From DSWT01 sp049975385 (lineage in GTDB: Bacteria > Chloroflexota > Anaerolineae > B4-G1 > SLSP01): a stretch of DNA of 15,465 nucleotides. Shown here in pieces: positions 6,386-13,195 of the stretch; the first letter of the stretch is position 1; every line of letters starts with the position of its first letter. The position numbers and the translations under genes are program-made. The notes under the pieces were generated by a model, which saw nothing but the letters and a program-made list of their open reading frames with translations, had not been told where the DNA came from and ran no database searches. Location of the stretch: assembly GCA_049975385.1 (NCBI GenBank), contig JBNGDO010000126.1:1-15465 (forward strand), written 5' to 3'.

Positions 6386-7435
6386 TCAATGCGTCAACGT
6401 CACCTTTTGCAGGCCGCGCGGGGCTTCGGTGTCGTAGCCTTTGGCGCGGGTGAGATAGTAGCTGAAGAGCTGTCCCGGCACAATCGACACCAGCGGACTG
6501 AGCCACTCGGGCATATTGAGTGATAGGCGCAAAGAGGTATGGGCGAGCGATAGCACTTCCTCACGATTGGAAATTGCCAGCAGTTCAACACCTTGCTCTG
6601 TGACCAGATCTTTCAATAAAGCAAGCATATCGTTAAAAACGGCCCCATCCGGCACAACCGCCAGCACAGGAAAGCCCTGCGAAACGACAGCGACGGGTCC
6701 GTGCTGGAAATCGGCGGAGGAGTACGGCGCGGCAATGATGTAGGCCAGCTCCTTCATCTTCAACGACCACTCGAACGCCGTCGCGTAGTTGAAGCCGCGC
6801 CCGAGCACCACACACTGCTCCATGTAGCGATAGCGCTCGGCGGCGCGCGCGATGACCGCATCGAGAGCCAGGGCTTGCTGCACGAGCGCCGGAACACGCT
6901 CCAGATCGGGCCAGCGATCCTCTGCGTCCCCCTCTAACTCACTCAGCGCCACCGAGAGCATCGCAATCGCCATCAACTGCGCGGTGTAGCTCTTCGTGGC
7001 AGCGACCGCCACCTCCGGCCCGACCTCCACGTCGATGACGAATTGCGCTGCCTGCGCCAGCGGCGACTGCGGCGCGTTGACGATCGCCAGCGTCGGCGCG
7101 CCCTGGCGCTTGGCCTCGACCATCACCTGCACGATATCCGGCGACCGGCCCGACTGCGAGATGCCCATCACCAGCGCGTTCTTCAAGCTTGGCGGTTTGC
7201 CGTACAGGCTGAAGAGTGACGGCGTCGCCAGCGCCGTCGGCAACCGGTTGAACGCACCCCACAGGTATTTGGCATACAAACCGGCATTGTCCGAGGTGCC
7301 GCGTGCCACCAAAAAGAGATAGCGAATATCGTGTTCGCGGAGCGCCACGGCGATCGCGCGCATCCGGTCTTTCTGGCTTTCCAGCAACCGCGCGAGCACT
7401 TCCGGTTGTTCGAAGATTTCCGACTTCAGGCTCAT
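6386..7435 (-). CDS. Double-SIS sugar isomerase/deaminase, GlmS-like without glutaminase domain
   Basis: The 349-residue protein has two SIS domains like the isomerase half of GlmS but lacks the N-terminal glutaminase domain. It therefore more probably works in the catabolic direction, releasing ammonia from glucosamine 6-phosphate to give fructose 6-phosphate, as archaeal GlmD and NagB-II enzymes do. Visible motifs are ARGTSDNAG (44-52), SQSGRSPD (93-100), AATKSYTAQ (145-153), KMKELAYI (226-233), QHGP (244-247) and a C-terminal KGYDTEAPRGLQKVT. Glu229, His245 and Lys344 match, by recall, the catalytic Glu, His and Lys of GlmS. The ATG at 7435 is chosen because GGAGGA, inside the end of the deacetylase gene, lies seven bases upstream. 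It begins one base after that gene's stop. A longer form starting upstream at 7459 would overlap the deacetylase. Exact substrate, GlcN-6-P or another amino or ketose sugar phosphate, is not proven. Confidence 0.88.
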   Translation of the reverse strand: MSLKSEIFEQPEVLARLLESQKDRMRAIAVALREHDIRYLFLVARGTSDNAGLYAKYLWGAFNRLPTALATPSLFSLYGKPPSLKNALVMGISQSGRSPDIVQVMVEAKRQGAPTLAIVNAPQSPLAQAAQFVIDVEVGPEVAVAATKSYTAQLMAIAMLSVALSELEGDAEDRWPDLERVPALVQQALALDAVIARAAERYRYMEQCVVLGRGFNYATAFEWSLKMKELAYIIAAPYSSADFQHGPVAVVSQGFPVLAVVPDGAVFNDMLALLKDLVTEQGVELLAISNREEVLSLAHTSLRLSLNMPEWLSPLVSIVPGQLFSYYLTRAKGYDTEAPRGLQKVTLTH

Positions 7436-7436
7436 A

Positions 7437-8291
7437 TCATTGTCCTCCAAATTTCTCAATCCGTGTAGTCACTTCCTGCGCAAACCGCGTGATAAAGGAC
7501 AGCGTGTATCCCGTTATGCTCAAATTCGGGTCTAAGATCAGCGGGGTGAGGTCCATCGCAAAAATCAAGCCCGTGGCGACATCGGTATCGTGCGAGGCGA
7601 AGTAAGTGGCGTTGGCCTGCCGCCGTCCCATCGTCGCCAGGTCGTAGCGTTTGCCGCCGCATACCTGCGAATCGAAAACGCCTAGCAGCGCGGCCTGCAG
7701 TCCCTCGTGCGTCGAAACGTCGAACGTGACCTTGTCCGTGTCCAGCAGCCAGTCCAGATTGCGCCACACCTCGCAGCCGTACAGATGCTTGGGACGCATC
7801 TCGGCAGGCAAGCGGCGCAGCGCCTCGATCACGCGCAGCGTCACCGCGACGTGCGTATCGTGCTTGTCGGCGAGATTGTGCGTGTAGACCACCTCAGGCT
7901 GCGCCAGGCGAAACAATGCGTACAAATCTTCGACGGGCGCTTCATTGGCCCTATCCTTGACCACTGAACTGGGGTAATCCAACAGCACTTGCGCGCCATA
8001 TTCGCCGACGACGGCCGCCTTCTTCTGTTCCCTGCGGCGCACGACCTGCATCTCTTCGTCGGTGTAATCGCGGTACAAATCCGCGCGCGGCGATCCCGCA
8101 CCGTTGGTCACAACAACGCCGGTAAACCAACAGGTATCACATTGAAAACCTTCGAGGATGCCGTCAAAGGCCATAATTTCCAGGTCGTCCTGATGCGCGC
8201 CAATCGCTATGTGCGTAGTGCGCGCCAGCGCGGCCTCTGCCGGAAGCCCGTCCGGCACAAAAATCTCTGCCGTCTCACGATGAAGGTTCAT
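7437..8291 (-). CDS. PIG-L family deacetylase (LmbE-like)
   Basis: PIG-L enzymes are zinc hydrolases that remove the acetyl group from N-acetylglucosamine-containing molecules. This one has 284 residues from the chosen start. The metal-binding motif AHQDDLE lies at 32-38 (family AHPDD; Pro is replaced by Gln here), and THNLADKHDTH at 137-147 supplies His144 and His147. A C-terminal extension (about 170-284) is longer than in minimal PIG-L proteins. Start choice is uncertain among TTG 8297, ATG 8294 and ATG 8291. AAGGAG lies 0, 3 and 6 bases before them, so 8291 fits best. The gene lies between the ROK kinase and the SIS enzyme, with only one base before the latter. This parallels the archaeal Dac (PIG-L) and GlmD (SIS) pair for chitin sugars, suggesting deacetylation of GlcNAc or a GlcNAc-containing disaccharide. 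Mycothiol- or bacillithiol-type deacetylase is an alternative less favoured by context. Confidence 0.9.
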   Translation of the reverse strand: MNLHRETAEIFVPDGLPAEAALARTTHIAIGAHQDDLEIMAFDGILEGFQCDTCWFTGVVVTNGAGSPRADLYRDYTDEEMQVVRRREQKKAAVVGEYGAQVLLDYPSSVVKDRANEAPVEDLYALFRLAQPEVVYTHNLADKHDTHVAVTLRVIEALRRLPAEMRPKHLYGCEVWRNLDWLLDTDKVTFDVSTHEGLQAALLGVFDSQVCGGKRYDLATMGRRQANATYFASHDTDVATGLIFAMDLTPLILDPNLSITGYTLSFITRFAQEVTTRIEKFGGQ

Positions 8292-8308
8292 CATCAACTC
8301 CTTGCTTG

Positions 8309-8432
8309 GGGTAACGTGTAATGAGTAACTGGTAATTGGTAACGAGTAACTGGTGAGTCGCAGTTAACGCTCCCTGATTACCAATCACTAATCACCAGTT
8401 ACCGATTGCCAGTCACCGATTGCCAATCGCCG
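8309..8432. repeat. Heptamer-repeat inverted array B, between kinase gene and deacetylase gene
   Basis: Seven uninterrupted 7-bp units of the form KRGTAAY run from 8309 to 8357 (for example GAGTAAC, TGGTAAT). After a 19-bp centre, eight complementary units of the form RTYRCCR run from 8377 to 8432 (for example ATTACCA, ATTGCCA). Phase is kept strictly at seven bases in both arms. The array enters the 3' end of the kinase gene and supplies its last codons and its stop codon. Confidence 0.9.
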
Positions 8433-9816
8433 GAAGGCTGGCCGCCGCGATGGCCTGCCCCACACGGCGGCTCTTTTCGTCGGGCAGTTGGATGTGGATG
8501 CGCGCTGCCAGCTCGGGAAATTCCTCGCCCAGCACCATGTTCGCACCATCGAGGATGAGTTGTCCGCCCTTGCCGGACGTGCAGCGTCCCAGGATGAGGA
8601 CGTGACGCAACTCGTAAAAGTCGGTGTAGTGCGCGATGGCGTAGCCCATATACACACCCATCGTCTCCCAAATCCGCCGTGCGCCCGCGTGACCTGATTC
8701 CAGCTTTTCCTGGACGAACTTCAGCTTTGCCGCCGGGGTGACTTCCTCCGGGATGGTGATTGCCGCGCGCGGAGCCAGGCGGAAGACGCACTGCTGCGAA
8801 AAATAGGTCGCCCCCACCCCACGGTCACCCGACCACTCATCCACGGAAGCGTCGGGATTGTAGTCCACCGGCGCGAAGGCCAGCTCGTTGAGCCATCCAG
8901 TGATCGTCCCATCCAGCGCGACGTAGCCGCTGGCCTGGCTCGATCCCAGGGCAATGCCGAGTACACCACTGTCTTCCAGCGACATCGCGCCCGCCAGCGC
9001 CGTCACGTCACCGTCATTCACCATTTCGAGCGGCGCGCCCATCTCGTCACGGATGCGAAGGAAGAGCGTCCTGATCTCGTCATAACGTTCTTTGGGAACA
9101 GCGCGAAACAGTGAGGCTACCCGGACTTCATTATCGACGTAGATGCCAGCCGAACTGCCCCCAATCGCATCCACGCGGGGCAGCTTTGCCGCCGCCGCGC
9201 GTAGGCTCGCCATGATCTCGCGATAATGATACTCAGGATCGCTATGGGTACTCGGCTCCCATACCACTTCTTCACTAAAAATCGCTTCGCCATCCACCAC
9301 GGCGGACACTTTGCGATCCGAAGCGCCAAGGTCAAAGCCGATGCGGCAGCCCTCAAGGTGACGGCCCAACGGACGACCGCTCTCCCGTGCAGGGGGAACA
9401 TCTTCAGGCTTACACGGGACAATGGTGAACGGGCGCTCGTACACATCCTTGCCCATAAAGCGGTAGTCGAACGCGCGCTTGCCGCCGGGGGCATAGATCG
9501 CTTGCAGAGCCGTGCCGATGTTCGACGGACCACCCACATAGACGCGCCAGCCACCGCGCTGCCAGAGCAGGAATTTGAATAACCGCTCAGCATAGGATAG
9601 ATTTGCGCCAGCCTGAGGATGCCCGTTGGGGAAAACGCGCGTCTCGAAACGCGAAATGATGCCTTCAAGCTGCTCCACACCGAAAATCAGCGGAACACCA
9701 CCACCCGCAGCGGCAACGGTTGATTGGAAAGCACGATTTGCCAGAATCGCGGGCCGAAATCCCGGATCAAGTGGGGGCGTAAACCGAGGTTTTACGAGTT
9801 GAAAATCCTGGCGCAT
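8413..9816 (-). CDS. ROK-type sugar kinase with long N-terminal extension
   Basis: This is a predicted ATP-dependent sugar kinase of 467 residues; ordinary ROK kinases have about 300. The kinase fold starts near residue 157: GFDLGASDRK (160-169, phosphate-1 motif), GGSSAGIYV (219-227), NDGD (267-270, with the probable catalytic Asp) and LGIALGSSQASGYV (286-299, phosphate-2 motif). Tracts such as GWLNELAFAPVD and DEWSGDRGVG follow. The first 150 or so residues (for example FLLWQRGGWRVYVGGP at 82-97) are an extension of unknown role; similar long proteins occur in clostridia by recall. The usual ROK zinc motif CxCGxxGC is absent. ATG 9816 is preferred to 9822 because GGAG lies six bases upstream. 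It is the first gene of the operon with the deacetylase and SIS genes and follows an operator-controlled promoter. Glucosamine or GlcNAc is the likely substrate (inference). The last codons derive from the heptamer array. Confidence 0.88.
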   Translation of the reverse strand: MRQDFQLVKPRFTPPLDPGFRPAILANRAFQSTVAAAGGGVPLIFGVEQLEGIISRFETRVFPNGHPQAGANLSYAERLFKFLLWQRGGWRVYVGGPSNIGTALQAIYAPGGKRAFDYRFMGKDVYERPFTIVPCKPEDVPPARESGRPLGRHLEGCRIGFDLGASDRKVSAVVDGEAIFSEEVVWEPSTHSDPEYHYREIMASLRAAAAKLPRVDAIGGSSAGIYVDNEVRVASLFRAVPKERYDEIRTLFLRIRDEMGAPLEMVNDGDVTALAGAMSLEDSGVLGIALGSSQASGYVALDGTITGWLNELAFAPVDYNPDASVDEWSGDRGVGATYFSQQCVFRLAPRAAITIPEEVTPAAKLKFVQEKLESGHAGARRIWETMGVYMGYAIAHYTDFYELRHVLILGRCTSGKGGQLILDGANMVLGEEFPELAARIHIQLPDEKSRRVGQAIAAASLPAIGNR

Positions 9817-9822
9817 CACCAT

Positions 9823-9947
9823 CTCCTCTGAGAGTAAATCAGATAGTCACCGGTCTGGTAGTCGTTAGTTTGGTAGTTGAAGCGCGAGTGACTGCCACGC
9901 ACTCATTCGGCACGGAGTTAAGAGAAAGTCACAAGGCGTCGGGGTAC
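9823..9947 (-). other. 5' leader of the kinase operon with decayed repeats
   Basis: About 125 bp between the operator and the kinase ribosome site hold no gene. They contain loose repeats around TGGTAGT (near 9855-9881) and a possible stem AGTCAC (9844-9849) with GTGACT (near 9888-9893). They look like a worn version of the heptamer arrays elsewhere. No recognised riboswitch is seen. Confidence 0.4.
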
Positions 9948-9975
9948 TTAGAAAGTTAATTTTACTTACCAAGTA
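9948..9975 (-). promoter_or_regulatory. Predicted ROK operator, copy 2 (kinase operon)
   Basis: This 28-bp block matches positions 5135-5162 at 27 of 28 bases, starting TTAGAAAGTTAATTTT and ending CCAAGTA. Surrounding sequence outside the promoter boxes is not conserved, which argues for selection on the site itself. It abuts the -10 box just as copy 1 does, within one base pair. Confidence 0.8.
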
Positions 9976-10003
9976 TTATAGCGCAGAACAGGGGTATTGT
10001 CAA
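9975..10003 (-). promoter_or_regulatory. Consensus promoter of the kinase-deacetylase-SIS-nucleotidyltransferase operon
   Basis: On the minus strand, TTGACA (9998-10003), a 17-bp spacer and TATAAT (9975-9980) match the sigma-70/sigma-A consensus at all twelve positions. Transcription should start near 9968, giving a leader of about 150 nt. Such a strong promoter with an operator over its start is typical of tightly repressed, inducible catabolic operons. Confidence 0.88.
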
Positions 10004-10058
10004 GATGCAAATGTGGAAAAGGTTGAATTTCATCAATCCTGCTTGGAGGATAACGCCA

Positions 10059-10088
10059 ATTCTTCGTTTTTAGGATTTGTAGAAGAAT
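10059..10088. other. Stem-loop in intergenic region
   Basis: ATTCTTC (10059-10065) and GAAGAAT (10082-10088) form 7-bp perfect arms around a 16-nt loop. It lies between the MITE-like element and the kinase promoter, after the MaoC gene on the minus strand, so it might help end transcription. No U-tract is present. The flanking bases 10004-10058 show nothing recognisable. Confidence 0.3.
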
Positions 10089-10100
10089 AATCGCCCGAAG

Positions 10101-10241
10101 ACTGTCATCCCGAGGCACAGCGAGGGATCACGTTCCGCTTAACCTGGAATCTCGTTTTTCACTAAGCCTTACTCGACAGCAACGAGATTCCTCACTCCGC
10201 GCCGCTGCTTCGCAGTGGTCCGCTCCGTTTGGAATGACAGT
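10101..10241. repeat. MITE-like palindromic element, 141 bp
   Basis: The element is bounded by inverted ends ACTGTCATCCC (10101-10111) and GGAATGACAGT (10231-10241), 10 of 11 complementary. Inside is a perfect 11-bp inverted pair, GGAATCTCGTT (10146-10156) and AACGAGATTCC (10181-10191). There are also GCGAGGGATC and ATTCCTCACTCCGC tracts. This composition matches, by recall, a widespread class of small intergenic palindromes with GTCATTCCGAG ends found in many bacteria. It has no coding capacity, and no clear target-site duplication was seen. Confidence 0.7.
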
Positions 10242-10284
10242 GTAGTAACAATTTGTGATCTACTGAGACTACGAGACTATATGA

Positions 10285-10758
10285 CTAAAGACTATCCGAC
10301 TCACCTGAGCCATTTCTGCTGCGCACCAGCAGCGTCCAGGTGCCTTTTTGAACGGCTCTGTTGTTTTGGTTGAAGATAGTAACGTACAACGTGACCAGAC
10401 CGCCGTCATAGCCGGGCATCTCGCGCTTTTTGTTGACCTTGAGTGTGGCCCAGATTGTGTCGCCAACCTTGACTGCCGCACGGTATTTCCAATCCAGACC
10501 CACGAAAGCATCGATGGAACCGCTCAGATAGCCCAGACTGCTGGCCAATCCTGTACCGATAGATAGAACCAGCGCCCCCTGCACAATCAATTCTCCGAAG
10601 GGTGTAGAAGCAGCGAAATTTTCATCGGTGTGCAGCGGGTTATAATCCCCGGACAGCTTGGTGAAAGTCTCTAAGTCTTCTTTGGTAATCGTGCGCCGGT
10701 CGGTCTCAAAACACAGAGCGGGATGCAAATCTTCGTAGTACAGTTTCTCGGTGGGCAT
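10285..10758 (-). CDS. MaoC-like hot-dog dehydratase/hydratase
   Basis: This 157-residue single hot-dog-fold protein resembles (R)-specific enoyl-CoA hydratases, which add water to enoyl-CoA or enoyl-ACP thioesters. The catalytic hydratase-2 motif is clear: SGDYNPLHTDENFA at 36-49 with Asp38 and His43, followed by FGELIVQGAL at 54-63. The ATG at 10758 has GGAGG five bases upstream. An in-frame TTG at 10770 would add only four residues and overlaps the ribosome site. The gene lies 41 nt after the GT4 gene and ends the glycan cluster. Its last residues (SGESDSL) come from a low-complexity tract at about 10262-10307 where GACT recurs every 8-10 bases. Link to lipid or polyketide modification of a glycolipid is possible but unproven. 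Confidence 0.9.
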   Translation of the reverse strand: MPTEKLYYEDLHPALCFETDRRTITKEDLETFTKLSGDYNPLHTDENFAASTPFGELIVQGALVLSIGTGLASSLGYLSGSIDAFVGLDWKYRAAVKVGDTIWATLKVNKKREMPGYDGGLVTLYVTIFNQNNRAVQKGTWTLLVRSRNGSGESDSL

Positions 10759-10799
10759 AACTACCTCCAAGTCACTATCTCGGGAGTCAAAACTGAAAG

Positions 10800-11960
10800 T
10801 CAGAGCGCGCGTTGTACTTGCTCAAACAAGACTTCGTACTCCGCGACCGTGCGCTCAGAGGAGAAGCGCTCGGCGATTTCGTCGCGGGGCCGGACATAGG
10901 CATCGCGGTGATCCAGGACCTGCAGCATAGCCTCCGCCAAGCCGTCAGCGTCGCCGATAGGAGCAATCTCGCCCATACCGGTCTGCTGGATAGGCTGGCG
11001 CACGCCGGGCAGGTCACTGGCGACGCAAGGGACACCACATAGCATCGCCTCTACCTGCACCAGTCCAAACGATTCGGTGGAATTGAGGCTCGGCACCACG
11101 AGCACGTCCAGGTTGGGGTAGAAGGCCGCCATCTGGACCGGGTCCAACACGTCCAGGAACTTCCATTTGCCCATATCCTCGTAGCGGCGGATTAGCGGTT
11201 CCAAATTACGGGCGTAAGTCTCCTCTGCCAGCACATTCTGGTACTGTCCGGCGAAGAGGATGCGCGCGTCGGGATAACGTTCCAGGATACGTGGAAAGGC
11301 ATTGAGCAGCACTTCCACGCCCTTCTCCGCGGCCATGCGCGCCGCCATCCCGATGACCGGATGGGCACGTTGAGGATTGTGCATTTTGGCAAAGGCCGCA
11401 ATGCCGGAAGCCGTCATCGGCGGCAATTCCACTGGCGGCGTAATGACGTGCAGCTTATGGCTGAACCGGCTCAGAAACGGCGAATGCTCCGCGAAATCCT
11501 GGGTGTAGGCAACGACGCGATGGGCGCATTTCCCCGCCAGAGCGTTCATCCCATCGACGACGCGATTTACAATCCAATTGAACCAGCCCGACGTAAGTTG
11601 CAGATCGCAGTGATAGGTGAGGACGGTCGGCTTCTTGAGCAGCCGTCCACGCAGGGCGACGCCCGCCGCATCGAACTGGGGCAGGTGCAGGCTGATGACA
11701 TCGGCTTGCGTGACCAGCTTCCACGCCAGGAAGCCAAACGTAGGCATAATCACGCCCTTGCTGATGCGGAAGAGCACCGGCGCGCGCACGATGTGCACGC
11801 CGTCGACGGTTTCCTCGCGCGGCAAGTGCCGGCTGTAGTGCGAAGTAAGGATCGTAACTTCGTGGCCATGCCGGGCCAAGCCCTTCGCCAGCCGCTCCGC
11901 ATAGATGGTCAAACCGCTGGTGTGTGGGCGGTAATACGTCAAAACGATGAGAACGCGCAT
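10800..11960 (-). CDS. GT4-family glycosyltransferase
   Basis: This is a retaining GT-B glycosyltransferase of 386 residues, likely transferring a sugar from a nucleotide donor to a lipid or glycan acceptor at the inner face of the membrane. The N-terminal acceptor domain starts MRVLIVLTYYRPHTSGLT, with the substrate-loop TYHCDL at 115-120. The C-terminal donor domain shows GMAARMAAEKG (204-214) with Arg208 and Lys213, and the EX7E motif ESFGLVQVE (296-304). GGAG lies six bases before the ATG. It follows the epimerase gene across a heptamer-repeat spacer containing an assembly gap. Donor and acceptor cannot be read from sequence. Confidence 0.93.
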   Translation of the reverse strand: MRVLIVLTYYRPHTSGLTIYAERLAKGLARHGHEVTILTSHYSRHLPREETVDGVHIVRAPVLFRISKGVIMPTFGFLAWKLVTQADVISLHLPQFDAAGVALRGRLLKKPTVLTYHCDLQLTSGWFNWIVNRVVDGMNALAGKCAHRVVAYTQDFAEHSPFLSRFSHKLHVITPPVELPPMTASGIAAFAKMHNPQRAHPVIGMAARMAAEKGVEVLLNAFPRILERYPDARILFAGQYQNVLAEETYARNLEPLIRRYEDMGKWKFLDVLDPVQMAAFYPNLDVLVVPSLNSTESFGLVQVEAMLCGVPCVASDLPGVRQPIQQTGMGEIAPIGDADGLAEAMLQVLDHRDAYVRPRDEIAERFSSERTVAEYEVLFEQVQRAL

Positions 11961-11975
11961 AAACGACTCCGTAGT

Positions 11976-12158
11976 GTGTAACGGGTAATGAGTAATGAGT
12001 AANNNNNNNNNNNNNNNNNNNNNNNNNNNNNNNNNNNNNNNNNNNNNNNNNNNNNNNNNNNNNNNNNNNNNNNNNNNNNNNNNNNNNNNNNNNNNNNNNN
12101 NNGAGTAATGAGTAATCAGGAATCAGTATCCAGCATCAAGTATCCAGCATCCACCATC
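11976..12158. repeat. Heptamer-repeat array C spanning an assembly gap
   Basis: Units of 7 bp run in strict phase from 11976 (GTGTAAC, GGGTAAT, GAGTAAT) into the N run. They resume at 12103 with GAGTAAT twice, CAGGAAT, then the variants CAGTATC, CAGCATC, AAGTATC, CAGCATC and CACCATC to 12158. The last unit overlaps the stop codon of the epimerase gene. No complementary RTTACTC arm is visible, but it could lie in the gap. Confidence 0.85.
12003..12102. other. Scaffold gap of 100 N inside heptamer array C
   Basis: The N run is flanked on both sides by GAGTAAT units, so the assembler very probably stopped because of the tandem repeat. Real length and unit number are unknown. Confidence 0.9.
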
Positions 12159-13179
12159 AAACAAACAAGGCCCGGTTTTCCTCAACCCAGTGGTAGAGGC
12201 GCGTGATGCCTTCTTCGACGCCGATTTTGGGACGCCACGCCAGGTATCCGGCGGCTTTGCGGATGTCGGCGACGAAGATACGCTGGTCGCCAGGCCGCCA
12301 GTTGCTCCACTGCACCGGGATTTCGTGCCCGGTCAGCCGTTCCAACAGCGGGCGGAACTCTTGCCATACGGAGAGCTGATTCGCCGGGCCGCCGCCAAGA
12401 TTGAAGATTTGCCCGGCAACCTGGTTGATATTGGTAACGGCAGCGTCATAAGCATCCAACAGATCTTCGACGTAGAGCAAATCGCGCACCTGTTTGCCAT
12501 CTCCGTAGATGGTGATGGGGCGTCCCAGCACCGCCGCGATGATGAACCATGCCACCCAGCCTTGATCTTCGACACCGAACTGCCGGGGGCCATAGATACA
12601 GCTTTGCCGGAAGACGACGGTGGGCATCCCATAGATGCGCGCGTAATCGCGCACATACTGATCGCCCGCGCCTTTCGAGACGCCATAGGGCGAGTGGAAA
12701 TCGAGCGGGTATGTTTCCGGAATGCCACGGGGATAATCGCGGTAGGCGTAGCGCGTCTCTAGTTCTTCCACGATCAGCGATTCCATGCCTCCGTACACTT
12801 TGTTTGTTGAAGCGAAGAGCAGCGTGGGGTGCTGCGGCGCCAGCCGCGCGGCTTCCAACACGTTGAACGTGCCGGTGACATTGACCTCGAAATCTTCACG
12901 CGGATGTAGGACAGAGGTCGTCACGGCAACTTGTGAAGCCAGGTGGACGATGACGTCCACGTCGCGCACGACGCATGTGACCAATACTGCATCCCGCACG
13001 TCGCCATTGACGAGGGTGAAGGCGTCGGGGCCAAACGTTGCCCGCAGCCAATCGAGGTTAGCCAGCGCACCGTGCCGGGAGAGATTGTCCAAGATGGTCA
13101 CACGTTCCCCGCGTTGCAGGAGCCGGTGGACGTAATTCGAGCCGATAAAGCCGGCGCCGCCGGTGATCAAATAGTGCAT
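12157..13179 (-). CDS. NAD-dependent epimerase/dehydratase, CDP-paratose 2-epimerase-like
   Basis: This is an extended short-chain dehydrogenase/reductase of 340 residues acting on a nucleotide-sugar. The Rossmann motif TGGAGFIGS lies at 6-14. DNLSRHG (31-37), HLASQVAVTTS (79-89), STNKVYG (124-130) and the catalytic YGVSK (Tyr165, Lys169) follow. The tract FRQSCIYGPRQFGVEDQGWV (190-209), followed by YGDGKQVRD, is characteristic of the CDP-paratose/tyvelose 2-epimerase (RfbE/Tyv) branch rather than of RmlB or GalE. GGAGG lies eight bases before the ATG, 16 bp after the stop of the flippase-like gene. It probably makes a sugar donor for the GT4 enzyme next in the operon. Exact substrate is not certain, because related enzymes also act on UDP- and GDP-sugars. 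Confidence 0.9.
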   Translation of the reverse strand: MHYLITGGAGFIGSNYVHRLLQRGERVTILDNLSRHGALANLDWLRATFGPDAFTLVNGDVRDAVLVTCVVRDVDVIVHLASQVAVTTSVLHPREDFEVNVTGTFNVLEAARLAPQHPTLLFASTNKVYGGMESLIVEELETRYAYRDYPRGIPETYPLDFHSPYGVSKGAGDQYVRDYARIYGMPTVVFRQSCIYGPRQFGVEDQGWVAWFIIAAVLGRPITIYGDGKQVRDLLYVEDLLDAYDAAVTNINQVAGQIFNLGGGPANQLSVWQEFRPLLERLTGHEIPVQWSNWRPGDQRIFVADIRKAAGYLAWRPKIGVEEGITRLYHWVEENRALFV

Positions 13180-13195
13180 TGTAGAACCCTCCGTA

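Noticed and set aside
6386..7435. MurQ (MurNAc 6-phosphate etherase) as identity of the SIS protein
   Set aside because: MurQ has a single SIS domain of about 300 residues with a different signature. This protein has two SIS domains and GlmS-like ELAYI, QHGP and C-terminal Lys motifs.
8413..9816. Second ROK repressor or an AnmK-type kinase
   Set aside because: There is no winged helix-turn-helix at the N-terminus, phosphate motifs are intact, and the order of motifs fits ROK-type kinases rather than AnmK.
10101..10241. Small non-coding RNA gene
   Set aside because: The secondary structure is strong, but the inverted ends and the recalled wide dispersal of similar sequences fit a repeat element better, and no promoter of its own was seen.
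12190..12762. Plus-strand open frame of 190 codons opposite the epimerase gene
   Set aside because: The minus-strand protein carries the full SDR motif set; this is its shadow.
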